From Mya arenaria (Eukaryota; Mollusca; Bivalvia; Myida; Myidae), in NCBI RefSeq assembly GCF_026914265.1, contig NC_069135.1, positions 6,465,001-6,529,000 of the forward strand: a stretch of 64,000 bases of DNA, written 5' to 3'. The first letter of the stretch is position 1. Every line of letters begins with the position of its first letter. The notes below the pieces were generated by a model that worked only from the letters and a program-made list of their open reading frames with translations, had not been told where the DNA came from and searched no databases. A program made the translations under genes and the position numbers. Positions 12,061 through 23,719 of this stretch are shown in pieces.

Positions 12061-13231
12061 AAAAAGCTGATACAAAACTTGACTATGTCTGAATCTAAGT
12101 CTAAATATTGACGACAACTTCATGTGCAAATATATGAGCAAATTGATGCATATTTTCATACTTTAAAAAAACTTCCACACGGTTGAACTTTTTTTGGACC
12201 ATCTTATCCTCGAGCGTAGAAAAAACAATACATATTAAAATCAAGACGGTCAGGTTTACGTGACATGAATGTCACAATCAAAACTAAAATATATATTTGA
12301 AAAATAAAATCATGCCTAGACTGACCCTTAAAGCTTTTATTTATAGTTTCGAAATTGATACCAAAATTACTCAATAATATCAGTCGAAAAAGCGGTCGAA
12401 ACTACGTGCATTGACAAGATGGCTTTACTTTGTATAGTACGCTTGTTGGAATAACTGAGATATGATGAAAAGAATGACTGCACCTCGAATATTGCTTAAC
12501 TATTGTGAATATGCAAGACAATATTTCTATGCACTCATTTATGGCATTATACTTTGTACAAACAGTTGAGTAGTATCAGGACTGTATATAGTGTAGATGT
12601 ATTCAATAACTTACTCAATTTTAATTTGACTTGAATCAAACCGAATGCAAGGAAAAATCAATAATTTAATGAAAAAATAATGGAAAACATGAGAAAAACC
12701 TCAAATCTGCAGCATGTGAAACAAAGACACGAAACAGTAACATCACAGTCTTTTTATTTTTATGTACACGTACTATAAAACAATAGTTTTATTACAATGG
12801 AAGCATCTATAATAACATGATAACACCATTTTCTTGACTATACCAGTATAGATAATAACTGGTTGTTTCAGAGTACGATAGCAAAGTATTTCACAAAGTG
12901 AGCATCAAAAACTACATTTCATGATTGGCGTTGCCACTAGTTACATATTTACTCTTGATGTTCAGTAGTTGAATACATATATATTGCCATATTTTATTGA
13001 AACAAATACCAGTAAAATATGGCTACTTAAGGCAACTGCATAACATGTTAAATTAATTTGAATGCATGCAATCACTCCATAATTTCATAAAATACAGATG
13101 TTTAAGTATCTTATTTTGTGCAGCACAATTACTTTCTTGTATGCGTGCTACATTAATTGTGAAGGCTTTTAAAATATTTGCTCATATTTCTTATTCCATC
13201 TATTCCACAGCCTTACAGATCATGTCTTAGT
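12061..13231 (-). other. Downstream flank and likely 3' UTR of the SAMD9-like gene
   Basis: No coding region is visible. On the minus strand, AATAAA signals (TTTATT on the given strand) lie at 12993-12998, near 12788 and at 12753-12758, so the transcript probably ends 240-480 nt after its stop codon. Which signal is used cannot be told from sequence. Confidence 0.45.
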
Positions 13232-16200
13232 CTATCTTTGCTTGTTCAAATCAAATTTGAACACATCAATGTTGCAGTTGTAGCAAGGGCGACATCTTTC
13301 TTCGCTTGTGAAACTAATCCACGTTCCACATCCGAGGCATGCATACCTCTTAAGAAGTTTGACGTTAAAAGCCTCGTATCCATTCTTGATCGTGAAAGCC
13401 AAATTAAATTCAACTTTCCTTTCACAACATGTACTAACCTGAAGTTTTGCAGCTTTGGGTTCAAATCTGACGTGTATATCATATTGCCCACGCTTTGTGC
13501 GGACAGGATAAATAATCACTGCATTTGTGGTCGTTTCACTTGCTGTTTTCGGCTTTGCAATGACACCAACACAAAGAGCAAGATCGGTTGACATTTGAAA
13601 GACAGTGTCTGCGGGGAGTCCCATTCTCGGGTCAGCCGAAACTAACCTTTTGAAGCCTTGGTTTATTTTCCCCAGCCATTCACGAGGTATTGATGACTTG
13701 ATCACCGTTGCGTGCTTTTTTCGTAAATTACAGCATACTTCATCTGCAATTTCTAAGAATTCTTTGTTTGGTGAAATCCCATCATAACCAAGGCCAAGGA
13801 GAGCATTACATATGAATGTGTAATACAAAGCCGTGGCGGTCTTTAAATACTTTTCCCATTTTTGTACTTGAAGAAGGACCTCTTCTATCGAATAATGTCT
13901 TGTAAATTTCGTGTGCCGTATTGTTTGCAACCATGCAATCATTTCATTTTCAAGTTCCATTTTCTCTTCTTCTTTCAAACCAGGTCTGAACATTTCGCTG
14001 AAGTTGTGCTCGTACATATCAACAAGCTCATCAATTTTGCTGCTGTCGGTTTCTGCATCCAAATAGTCAAAGATGTCGCGTTTTCCATTTTTTACAGTCA
14101 TTGCCGCTATTTTCAGCCTCCGATCACAGAGTGACATTGTCGCGGGAGAAACTCGACCGGAAAAGTCCATTGCATCAATAAAATGACAAAATATGGCGTT
14201 GTATCTTCCGATCATCATCATCAGTGATTTCACATCTTCTTCTTTCATCCATTGATTAAGAAAGCATTCGTGAACAAGCCTTCTTATGGTCACCATATTT
14301 GTTTCTAGCAAACATTTTAATATCAAATTTTTTCTGACTTTGCTTGCCCAGTTTTCCCCCATTACATTTCGAATTGCTTCGCAAACTTGAAGACGTATCT
14401 CTATGTCTTCGGTGAAAGCATATATGTAAATTTCATGCGTTGGAGGGGTGTTTATCCTACTCTTATGGAAATAGTCGCTTGCTTCATTTGCACACCGAAT
14501 AACTTTGTTTAGTTTAGCAAGATTTACACTGAAGGTCTTTTTGGAAGCCGAACTTTTCTTCATGACACCAAACATGTGGTATACATGGGCTGCTTCTAGA
14601 AATGCTCGGTCTCTGTCCAGTGGTGTTGTTGATATACAGGTTTGTTTTTGTTCTTCGCACAAGCGCACTGCTTCGCGAAAGAGTTTCTCGGCTTGCTGTT
14701 CCCCATCGAGCCTACTGTACGCGTAAAAGCGACCAAGATGAGCGTGAAAACTCGGACTTTTCGGAAACGTTTTCTTCAGAGTGTTCAGCAATTCCATTCT
14801 TTGAGTAAACAGCGGTGGCCTAGGTGGAATGTCTTCTAAAAGTCGAGACAATTTTGTTCTTTTCTTTGTTCTTTCGCCATCTGTTTTGAAGCTTCGTGCT
14901 CTTACAATAAATGTTTTCGTCAAGATATCTCGCACGCAGCTGCTGAGGGTGCTGTTTCTTTTACCGGTATACTTGATAAACTCTGTACATAAATCAAAAA
15001 GCTTTTCGCAGGCAGCATCGCTTATCATCTCATTTCTCTCCTCTGCGTTCTCCTTCATTACTGATGTCAGTGTTTGCTCCAATATTTCCTTGGCAATGAT
15101 GCTGTGGCATATCCGAATATTATCTTTTCGATAAGCGTTTTTATCGCCAACCGCAAATTCTAAAACATTCGAAGGGAAGTCGCCAAGATCCAAAGCAGTA
15201 TTTGGAGGAAAACCGATCAGTGGAGCGAAAAACTGGCAGGGGATACCAGTATGGCCGTAGTACAGGACAAGCGACAGAAATGCCAAGCACTTTTGATCAG
15301 GTTTGAGCTCAATAATAGATTTCCCATTTAGTTGCAAGCAATTTCTGACGTAGCTTACAACTCCACGATATTCATGCATGTAGACAGTCAGACCAAAGTC
15401 GTACAAATGGGCTCTTCCCTCTCGGGCCTTTTGTTGATAACGTTGCAATTGCCTTCTTTGCTTTTCTGTGTCACAACAAGGAGAAAGACTTTGGACTAGC
15501 TGTGTTGCCTCGCTTTCTGACACTTTATTTGGTAGAAATACTAGCCCATCGCATGTTTTACCAGGTTCATGTGAATACCGTCTAACGTATAAAGTGATTG
15601 TGTTGCTTAATCTTTTCTTCAGATAAAAGTCCTCAGGCCCACCGTCCGAGTCCACTAAAAGCAAAAGTGGCAAACCTGTTTGATCGTGAATGTATTGAAC
15701 TCGCTTTTCAAGAGTGTCATCATCATTTAAAACCATTCTGCTTTTCAACTGGGCGCATGGATAATGAAAATGCATTCTCCACACTACATCCCTGGCCAAC
15801 GTTGTTCCACCGGCACCTGGTGAATGAAATAGTCTCACATCGGACAATTTGAACTCTTGAAGACGTTTTTGGACTTGTCTCTTCAGTTGGCTTTGGGCGT
15901 CCCTTTCTATTACAGCTTTCTCGAAGTTTACATTGTACATTGTAGACCAGTTAATTGTTCCACCCTTGCGAAACAGCGTTAGCTCCTCGGAAAGCTTTTT
16001 GTCATCCGGAATGTTACTTCCAAATGGAGCGTTAAGGTAAAGTACTTCAAGGTTTTCAGCTAACCAAGCTGCTTTTTCTTCTTGAATTGCAACTCTGGTG
16101 TTCACTTGTCTAGTGTCAGGTGCACATGGTAGTTCTAAGGTAAACCCGTTTTCTGGTCCATAGGTTTTCATCATTCTCGCAATTTGAGCACAAAATTCTC

Positions 16201-19200
16201 CAAACGGTATATCAAACGAATGGAAATTGTCACCGAAGTCATTTGCCATAGCTTTCAATGGAGTCAGTCCTTCATCTGTTTTAGGAACGTTTCGATCTTT
16301 CACAAGTAACACTTTTGGGGAGTCTGTCAGCTCATACTGGAGACAGGTTAAGAATTTGTTCATAAACTGCACAAATTTCTCATTTTCCGGCCAAAGGATG
16401 ATAACTGTTAATGTTCGGTACTCCAAAAACGTGTCCAGATTTTTGGCGTTTGTCTTGATTGTCTCTTTCACCTTCTTGAACCAGGCGTTGCTTTCTTCGG
16501 TTTCATCTTTTTCCAGATCTGTTCTCGATTCTTTTATTTCCTTCCGTCCCCTGAGGAAACACCACCTGGTACTATATTCTGTTAAAGGATCATTGATATC
16601 GTCATTCCAACTTAAAACCTTTAGACATCTTCTGTTTCCTAACGATACTTCACATTTATTAAATAGCCCGGTCTCGGGACTGTTGGTATCGAAATCATAC
16701 ACCGCTATCCATGGAAGAAGTCCAAGGGCGTGTGTATGTCGCGAGTCTTGTACATCACCGGTTAAGAGAAGAAAACTGCCTTTTTTGAACCCACTTACTT
16801 CTTTCCAAAAGTTAGACAATTCCTCTTCGTTTTCTTCTTCTTTATCTTCTACAAGAACCTCTTCTTTGTTCTCATTTTTGTGACAAGTAATTTCTTGCTT
16901 AATTGTTCGTGAGAACCATTGGAAAATAGTATGAAATTCTTTTGAAGATGCCTCTAAAGCCACAGGATGTTTAAGCTGTCTAGTTACAATTTCATTTTTG
17001 TTTAAAGCAATACGTTTGGTTTCTAGAGGCAGTTTGATAACACATGGGCTGTCCAAACCTTTGCTGTCATTTATTGAAACTATGTAATACGATTTTGAGT
17101 TGTACAGTATTTTCTTCGTTGTGAACGAAGGCATCGTTGTAAAATACTCAGGATGGAAAAGCCGTTTGAAGAAGTCTTTGTCAATGCACCTTTTTACCCC
17201 GTGAGGCTTAGAGTCTGTATCAATACCAACAACAATATATGAAAGTCCATCTACAGGCGTATTCCACAAACTTACTATATCAACACAGAATGTCAAAGGA
17301 TCGGTTTCGTATGTGTTAAGTGACTCGACGTATATAGTTCTTTCATCTTCACCTCTAGAAATCAATGTTTTGAATAATTCTGGGTCGAAATCTTCAAAAG
17401 GGAGTTGGAGAAACGTCGAATCAAACAGATCAGCTTCATCGTTTGTAACATCTGGATTTCTCTTCTCTGAAACTGGTTTTGCTGAACGTTTTCCAGATCG
17501 CTGTGTATTTACCACGGTCCACTCTTCCTTATCATCTAGAGATTTCATATATTCAGTGGTATTTCGTGACGCGGAGTTATTAGCGGACTCCGTTTTGTGT
17601 GTGCTTTCGTATTCGGAAAACGACGGCTTTTCTAACGAACGAGATTGCATCTTTGATGTTGGAACCTTTCTATAAATCTCCCTAAGCGTTACCGCATTGA
17701 TTCGTTTCTTTTTGTTCCTGTGTAATTTGTATCTGTCTTTTTCTAAAGTCAAGAAGTCTAGCAAAGTCCAACCGCTAACTTTTGAAAAGTACTCTAAACC
17801 TAGCATTTTTAGTTCTTTTCCCACCTCCTCTTCGAGTTCTGAAAACCCTAGTGTGCCATTACCTCTTTCTAGAATAGTTGAAACAATTTGAAGACCAGCT
17901 AGTTTCTTCGTCATATCATCGACATGTCTTTCTGAAAACACACACACAAAATACACCTTAATATGCACCGTCCGATTTCTGACATATCTGCTGAAATACT
18001 TTATCTTGATATATACAATAAGTTAATATGCACATTTACATACACTGTACAAATAAGATGCTGAGTCATGACAAATTAAACAATCACTGCAACATGTTTT
18101 GTTTTATTTCATCTGAAAGGATTTGCTGTTAAAGCTTTCACTATACATACACAGGCGCGGTTCGAGAAGTTTGTAGACATGTTTAGTCAGTTTTCAAATC
18201 ATATGACGTATTTATATAGTATTTGGCCAGGAGGTGTTCAACATCGTCTAGATTGAGCAAAATGCTTAAAGTATTCTTATTTTCTGTCAGATTTTCCTTG
18301 TTTTGTCCCCTGATATGCTGCCTATATGATATTCCAGTAAAATGGCAGACCTGATGAAAAATGTCAAACATTGATTGAAATATGAGTCTATGCTACGAAT
18401 TTAATGATGTCCAAATTCCCTTTAACATCCAGTTTTGCTCCTTTTGCAAAAAGTATCTTATATAATGAATATATAATATGCAATATAAAAAGCTTTAATA
18501 TGCAAGTATTATTCCAAACTAATCAATTTCAGAAAAATAACCTATTTGAGTATTAGACATCATATAAACAAAGTGATATTGGTTTTTCGAAGAAGTTCAA
18601 CACAGTGTTTTTTCAGTGAGGTGCCAAAATTGAACTATTTTGTAAATGGAACGAACTGATGACTGTGAGTTGGGCAAGTTAAATTTTCTTCTTTAAATTT
18701 TGATACTTATTTATTAAAAAATAATTGCTTCCCCTCCAGCTCAGTTATTGAAAAAATAATAATTCTATGGAAGGTCGAATGCTATACATAGAGACTTTAC
18801 GTAAATGTAAACAGTCCACGAACTTCTTGAGCAGCCCTTGTATGAGAATTCTTACCTCTCTTCTCACTTGAGTTGTCTTGGTTTTGAACGATAATGTTTG
18901 AGTGACCAATCACAACACTGCTACAGTCCATTATGACCGTCTTCGATCCTGTAAATTACCAGTTTAAAAATAGTTTATACTTTCTATACAAAATCTGTAG
19001 GCATAAAGCAAGGGTAATTGTGTATACATGATGCACTGATGAAACAATATTGTTGATTGACGGCCTTTTTTTAAATCAGCATGAATATAAAACATTCATC
19101 TGGAAAAAATAGGAAATATAAGTCCATATCGCACAAGACCGACTCGACCCGCATGCAACGAGAAGTGATCCAATCCCTAACATAGGTTTTTCTTTTATTT

Positions 19201-21202
19201 CCTTACCTAAAGTATTTTTTTTTAAACAAAGCTTTTACAAGTTTTCTTCACTAAAGCATTTAAAATCGACGAAAAAACGTATTTTCGTATTGCGGAAAGA
19301 GATTTGCGCATGCGCATGCGCATGCGCATGCGCACTAGGATATGATGTGATAAGGAATAAAAAAACCCGGTGTGCAATACATATTTATTTCTGGTTTCCT
19401 TATTTTATGTTTAAATCAAGCACGAGTCCAAGCATTACTATCATACGGCGGACATTCATTAGAAGAACGACATTTGGCTATGCATTGAAAATGCTCCAAC
19501 GAGTAAGAGTTAAAGCCAATGAGTGGAAAATGGACATCAACGGTTAGCAAGGTCTCTTTTTTTCAGAGCTTGTTACGAGTAAAATATAAAAATAATAATG
19601 GCGGAACGAAGTTTCACATAGAATTGATATGTGTTGTGTTAAACGGAAAGTTTCTGAACAATTATCAAAATCTGGTCGTCCAGAACATTCATAACTTGCT
19701 CGAGTTTAATGTTGACAACGTAAATATCTCACCTTTTGTACATTTTTTTACACATGGTAGTTCAACGGAAGACGCGTTGGAGCATTTGCAACGGATCACA
19801 AAATCTTGTGGCTCCAATGATTGCCCGCGTATAATAAATTATAAACATGCAGTACCCAGCCACTTAATCTTTTTGTAATTCATTGAATTCATGTATTAAC
19901 AATTACGTATCAAGTTTCGAATACCTATTTTTGCTTGATGACTGTCTTCCAATTCCGATGCCCATTTCTGTTTTCTTACGTTGAGCTCAGCATCAACATG
20001 TTTCAGAACCGCATCTGCATTTTGCGTAATCCTATATAATGATTCCATTTCGAGCATTTCGCTTTCCGTTGAAAGGTCAAGGTGTTCTGAAATATCGCAA
20101 TTTTTGTTTAAGTAAAACGTTTTTGATATGAAAGCATAGGTTTTAGACATCATGCTAATCAGAGGTTTAGTTGTGGAAGTGGTGATAAAACTGGTTGTTT
20201 ATAACATGTTCATAAAAGGTAAAACATACCTTTCTAACAAAAAATATCGAATATTTTGAGTCAGATGTTGATATATTGATAAAAATAAATGTTGGAAGTT
20301 AATGTTGGTTTTTACAGGCTTGTTTCCATTGAATATGTGCGATTCACATATTGTAATATAATATGATATGTTTAATAATTATTTAACAGTGAAGATGTCA
20401 TATAAAATACATGTTACACCAAAAGTTCTACCAATACATGATGTATTCATAAGCTGGTCGGCGTTTCAAAAATTCAAAGCGATTTTGAAAACAGTTAAAA
20501 GCCGAGCACGCAGTAACAGTAAAAATAATCACATATTTCTAGAGAGCAATGGTTTATCCATTTAAACAAGTTGTATAATACAGATAGGCCGGGCAAGAAC
20601 AATTTGCAATTATAAGTGAATGCAAGTGCAAGTGATATACTAGTACCAACTGCAAATTGCTTAAAAAGTATTATTCATATAGTATCATAAGTACACAGGA
20701 TTTTAATAGTGTATACAAATAATCTGCGATCTGATCTTTTGTCAGCAGTCTAATATCGCTGGTTTGCAGATATTTACGCAAAAATCGGATCATTCCAAGA
20801 CAAAAAAAGAAAGTAAAAACAGTACATTTGTGAGAGTGCAGCTTTAATGTAAACACAGCAAATGTTTTATGAGCAAAATCTGATAAAATCTTTTTCGTAA
20901 AATTTCACAATTCCTTATCACACCAAAACATTTTGTAATGGTTATAAGATATACTCTTGAAAAAGATTGTTTTAAAATATTTTAATTTTAAGCATTCCCC
21001 ACCCACTTTTTGCCTTGTGGAAGGTCATTAACCGTGATTTTTACGACTTTGATCTTTAAGTTACTGATGACTTTTGATTAGCACATTGTCTTAACATTAA
21101 ATGTTTTACCCATAAAATGATAAGTTTATAATTCTACAATATTTTACTGTTATTCGTTGTTAGTCTACCTGGTATGGAAGAGAGTTCCTGGCTTTCTGCC
21201 AT
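13232..21202 (-). CDS. SAMD9/SAMD9L-like STAND-type NTPase protein, 4 coding exons
   Basis: Predicted cytoplasmic innate-immune regulator; vertebrate relatives restrict poxviruses and repress translation. Coding exons: 21202-21169, 20086-19925, 18948-18856, 17931-13232. All three junctions are phase 1 with GT-AG sites, giving 1662 residues from MAESQELSSIP to stop TAG at 13234-13232. Order: a helical segment (13-65); VVIGHSNIIVQ; a small helical or winged-helix-like domain (about 105-170); an acidic/Ser-rich linker; an AlbA_2/Schlafen-like region (about 290-395); a SIR2-like region (about 470-690); a P-loop NTPase with Walker A SPGAGGTTLA (from 800) and Walker B LPLLLLVDSD (850-859); a TPR-like helical region; and a C-terminal domain ending in CLGC...CRPCYNC (1628-1649). 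Human SAMD9 has 1589 residues. No SAM domain is seen at the N-terminus. The gapped ATPase region RKGGTINWSTMYN...ERDAQSQLK also matches the family. The large exon is certain; the small exons are inferred from splice phases. Confidence 0.9.
19306..19335. repeat. (GCGCAT)5 array within intron 2 of the SAMD9-like gene
   Basis: Five perfect copies of the self-complementary hexamer GCGCAT. Each junction creates GCGCATGCGC, the palindromic core recognised by NRF1-type factors in animals. It could be a simple-sequence expansion or a cluster of factor sites in the intron. It lies about 360 bp upstream of coding exon 3. Confidence 0.75.
20738..20848 (-). mobile_element. Truncated copy of the MITE found at 36759-37071
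   Basis: TTTGTCAGCAGTCTAATATC, the 'ccaagacaaaaaaa' stretch and the terminal TGTGAGAGTGCAGCTTTAA correspond in order to the right third of the complete element at 36759-37071. The left part is missing. The copy lies in intron 1 of the SAMD9-like gene. Confidence 0.65.
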
Positions 21203-21238
21203 TGTCTGTTGAAATGTGTTCAGTCTTCAGCTTTGCAT
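21203..21238 (-). other. 5' UTR part of the first coding exon, SAMD9-like gene
   Basis: On the minus strand GCTTTTAG precedes position 21238, so the exon carrying the start ATG (21202-21200) may itself be spliced to a non-coding upstream exon. The 36-nt leader contains an out-of-frame ATG CAA AGC TGA mini-frame (an upstream ORF of three codons) ahead of ATGGCAGAA. If the AG is not a splice site, transcription could begin just upstream. Confidence 0.5.
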
Positions 21239-21373
21239 CTAAAAGCACAGAGCATTTTATGTATAAAAAATTTGGTCGCGACAATAAACAACATTTTTTT
21301 TAAAACTAAACAAGTCAGAAATACAGCTATTCTATTCAGTGGACGTATAGTTTGATCATTATTTCACAGTAGT

Positions 21374-21383
21374 GAAATCGAAA
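21374..21383 (-). promoter_or_regulatory. ISRE/IRF-like site upstream of the SAMD9-like gene
   Basis: GAAATCGAAA fits the GAAANNGAAA core bound by interferon regulatory factors. With flanks, GTGAAATCGAAAGT matches the 14-base ISRE consensus RNGAAANNGAAACT at all but one position. It lies about 136 bp upstream of the first coding exon. An eight-base core can occur by chance in AT-rich DNA, and the true transcription start is unknown. Confidence 0.3.
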
Positions 21384-21399
21384 GTAGGGAATTAAGTTG

Positions 21400-22855
21400 A
21401 ATTGTTTACCTATAGTATACATAATCCATTTATCTGATTCCTAATAATATAAACGGATAATGTAGACTCCATTTTCATTTAAAAACGATTGTTTCATTAC
21501 TTCAAATGTTCCACTAAACAAAAACAAACAATGCAAAGTTAATAAACTTTAAACATGGCGTCCAAACAATTATTGTCTGACTACGTAATGATCGATAACC
21601 GTTTTCAGAAAATACAAAACTTCACAGAAGGAAATGTACTTCATGTATCACATGCTTTAATTTTATGCGTACATTTTAATACAAAAACATCAACATGAGA
21701 AGTTGCAAAATGTATGCCTTGCAGTTATTTCGTTATTTTACTAGTTCTGCATGCTTGCATGTTTGAAAACATACAAATTTAAAACAAAATATGTGTTTCG
21801 TTTTCTTCAATCCATGTACACGAGTTTGATTATGACCTTTGACAATACATACATTTTTTACATGTATCGAACGGATAAGAAATGCATGCTTAATTAAAAA
21901 GACTCGCTATTGGGTCAGACATCGAACACATAAATTTGTGAAAAATGCGAAGATTCAATAATAAAACATCTTCTAACATTTAAAATAAATTTGATTATTG
22001 TTATATTTAAAGAATGTTACAAAAGTGCTCTACCTTGCAGTAAAGCGAATGCTCTATCTTGCAGTAAAGCATTTGTAATGTAATATCACAGTTAGATGTT
22101 TGTTCATAAAAATATGTAAAATAACTAAATTTAAACACATCTTTAAAACAACGTTGACTACCTAACCTCTGTGAGCGAAACCTAGCTGAACCAATCAAAA
22201 CCTTTGCGTGCTATCGTCAACCTTAAGTGATCCCTCTGCCAAATAAACACATCATTATCACAATTAGAAATAATACAAGCTGAAAGCATGGACGTACGCT
22301 TTACGTATTTCAAATGGGGTCCGTGGGGTCACCTTTCTTTATTGTTGAGGATACACCAGAAACGGCAGGCACCAATTCATGTGAGTCACAATTCTTAGGT
22401 GTATCCTGTAATGAGACCTTAAGTTTCTCCCTTCTTCAATCAAAGCACAAATAACACTTTATATCGTCTTTAGTACAAAGCGACCGGGACTTGCGCCAAC
22501 AACATTTGCCTTAGAAGCAGACGATTGGCCAATAAGCTATCAGGACGGCCTCAAAACCTCAACCGCACCATTACCACGACGACGACGGCCACCACCATTA
22601 TCACCATAAAAAAGTCTTTACCATTGAAAGTATAAACTACTGTTTCCATATACGAATGCAGAGTATAGTTAGAGCACATCTCCTGTAGTTCTTCCATACA
22701 CCGCATATCATAAGAGGTTATAGTAAGTCAAAAATCAGGAATTTAATAACTGTTCCGAAGCAAAAATATCCATTTAACAATGCTACCATTGTTCGGGGGG
22801 TAAAATGATCAAAAGTGTTTCGCGAAACTAACACGAATTCTCACTTTGACAGTGG
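21400..22855. other. Intergenic stretch upstream of the SAMD9-like gene
   Basis: No coding region recognised. Around 22560-22610 there is a short run of CAC/ACG trinucleotides. A non-coding first exon of the SAMD9-like gene could lie here but cannot be identified. Confidence 0.35.
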
Positions 22856-22859
22856 TCTG

Positions 22860-23715
22860 ATTCCATCACCCATAGCTCCACACTTTTTCTTTATTAAGAT
22901 TTGTTCATGTTATGCAAACTCTCAAAATAACAGTTGGACCCTTTCTTTATGTTTAAATCAACAGTGACCCCTGTCTAGACCTGTTTATATCCGCACCGCT
23001 CTCTATATGACAGTTGGCCTCTTTCTTCAACCGCCGCTCAAAACACTTGCCCCTTGTTTAGTTTTGCTTGTGTTCACCACGCCCTCAATTTTACCATTGG
23101 CTCCTTTCTTCTTCCGTAGCTCAACACTGTCTTTCAGTTTAGAACTGTTCATTATCTGCCGGTTAATTTATGTGACAGTGGGCTTATTCTTGCTCATCAT
23201 TATCCACCTTTTTAGACCTGTTTTTCCCGTCTTTAATCCGTAACTCAACACTTTCCAGCTATTTAAACTTCTATGCTCTTCACGCTCTCAATGTTACAGT
23301 GGGCTTTTCTTTTTTCATCCGTAGCACCAATCTGTTTGATTTCCTGTTAAGATTTGTATATGTTGAGTCCGCCCCAAATGTTGTCGTGGTCTTCTTCATT
23401 CATCCCTAGTTCAATAATGTCCCCCTATTGAGACGTGTTCATGTTAATCCCCCTCTCAATGTTGTCATGGTCTTCTTCATTCATCCCTGGTTCAAGTTCA
23501 TCCCGCTCTGAATGTGACAGTGACTCCTTTCTTCGACCAAAGCTCAACATGCCCCCCTGTTTAGAATGTTTCATGTTAAGCCCCCTTTTAATGTTGCCAT
23601 GGCTCGTAGCTCCACACTGACCCTCTTCCCCCTGTTTGTTTATTCATGTTCAGCTGTGGTCGCACGTAGCTCCATACTGACCCTTTTAAGATTGACTCAT
23701 GTTCACCCAGCTCTT
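22860..23715. repeat. Diverged tandem array, roughly 75-90-bp unit
   Basis: About ten imperfect copies of a pyrimidine-rich unit. Its recurring parts are 'GTAGCTCAACACTG', 'CCCCCTGTTTAGA', 'TTGTTCATGTT' and 'CTCAATGTTACAGTGG', followed by 'CTTCTTCATTCATC'. Unit length varies by internal indels. The open frames across it are periodic by-products of the repeat. Confidence 0.75.
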
Positions 23716-23719
23716 AATA

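Noticed and set aside
19519-19878. 119-codon plus-strand open frame inside SAMD9-like intron 2
   Set aside because: No recognised domain. It starts just after repeats and lies antisense to a well-supported gene. Likely chance.
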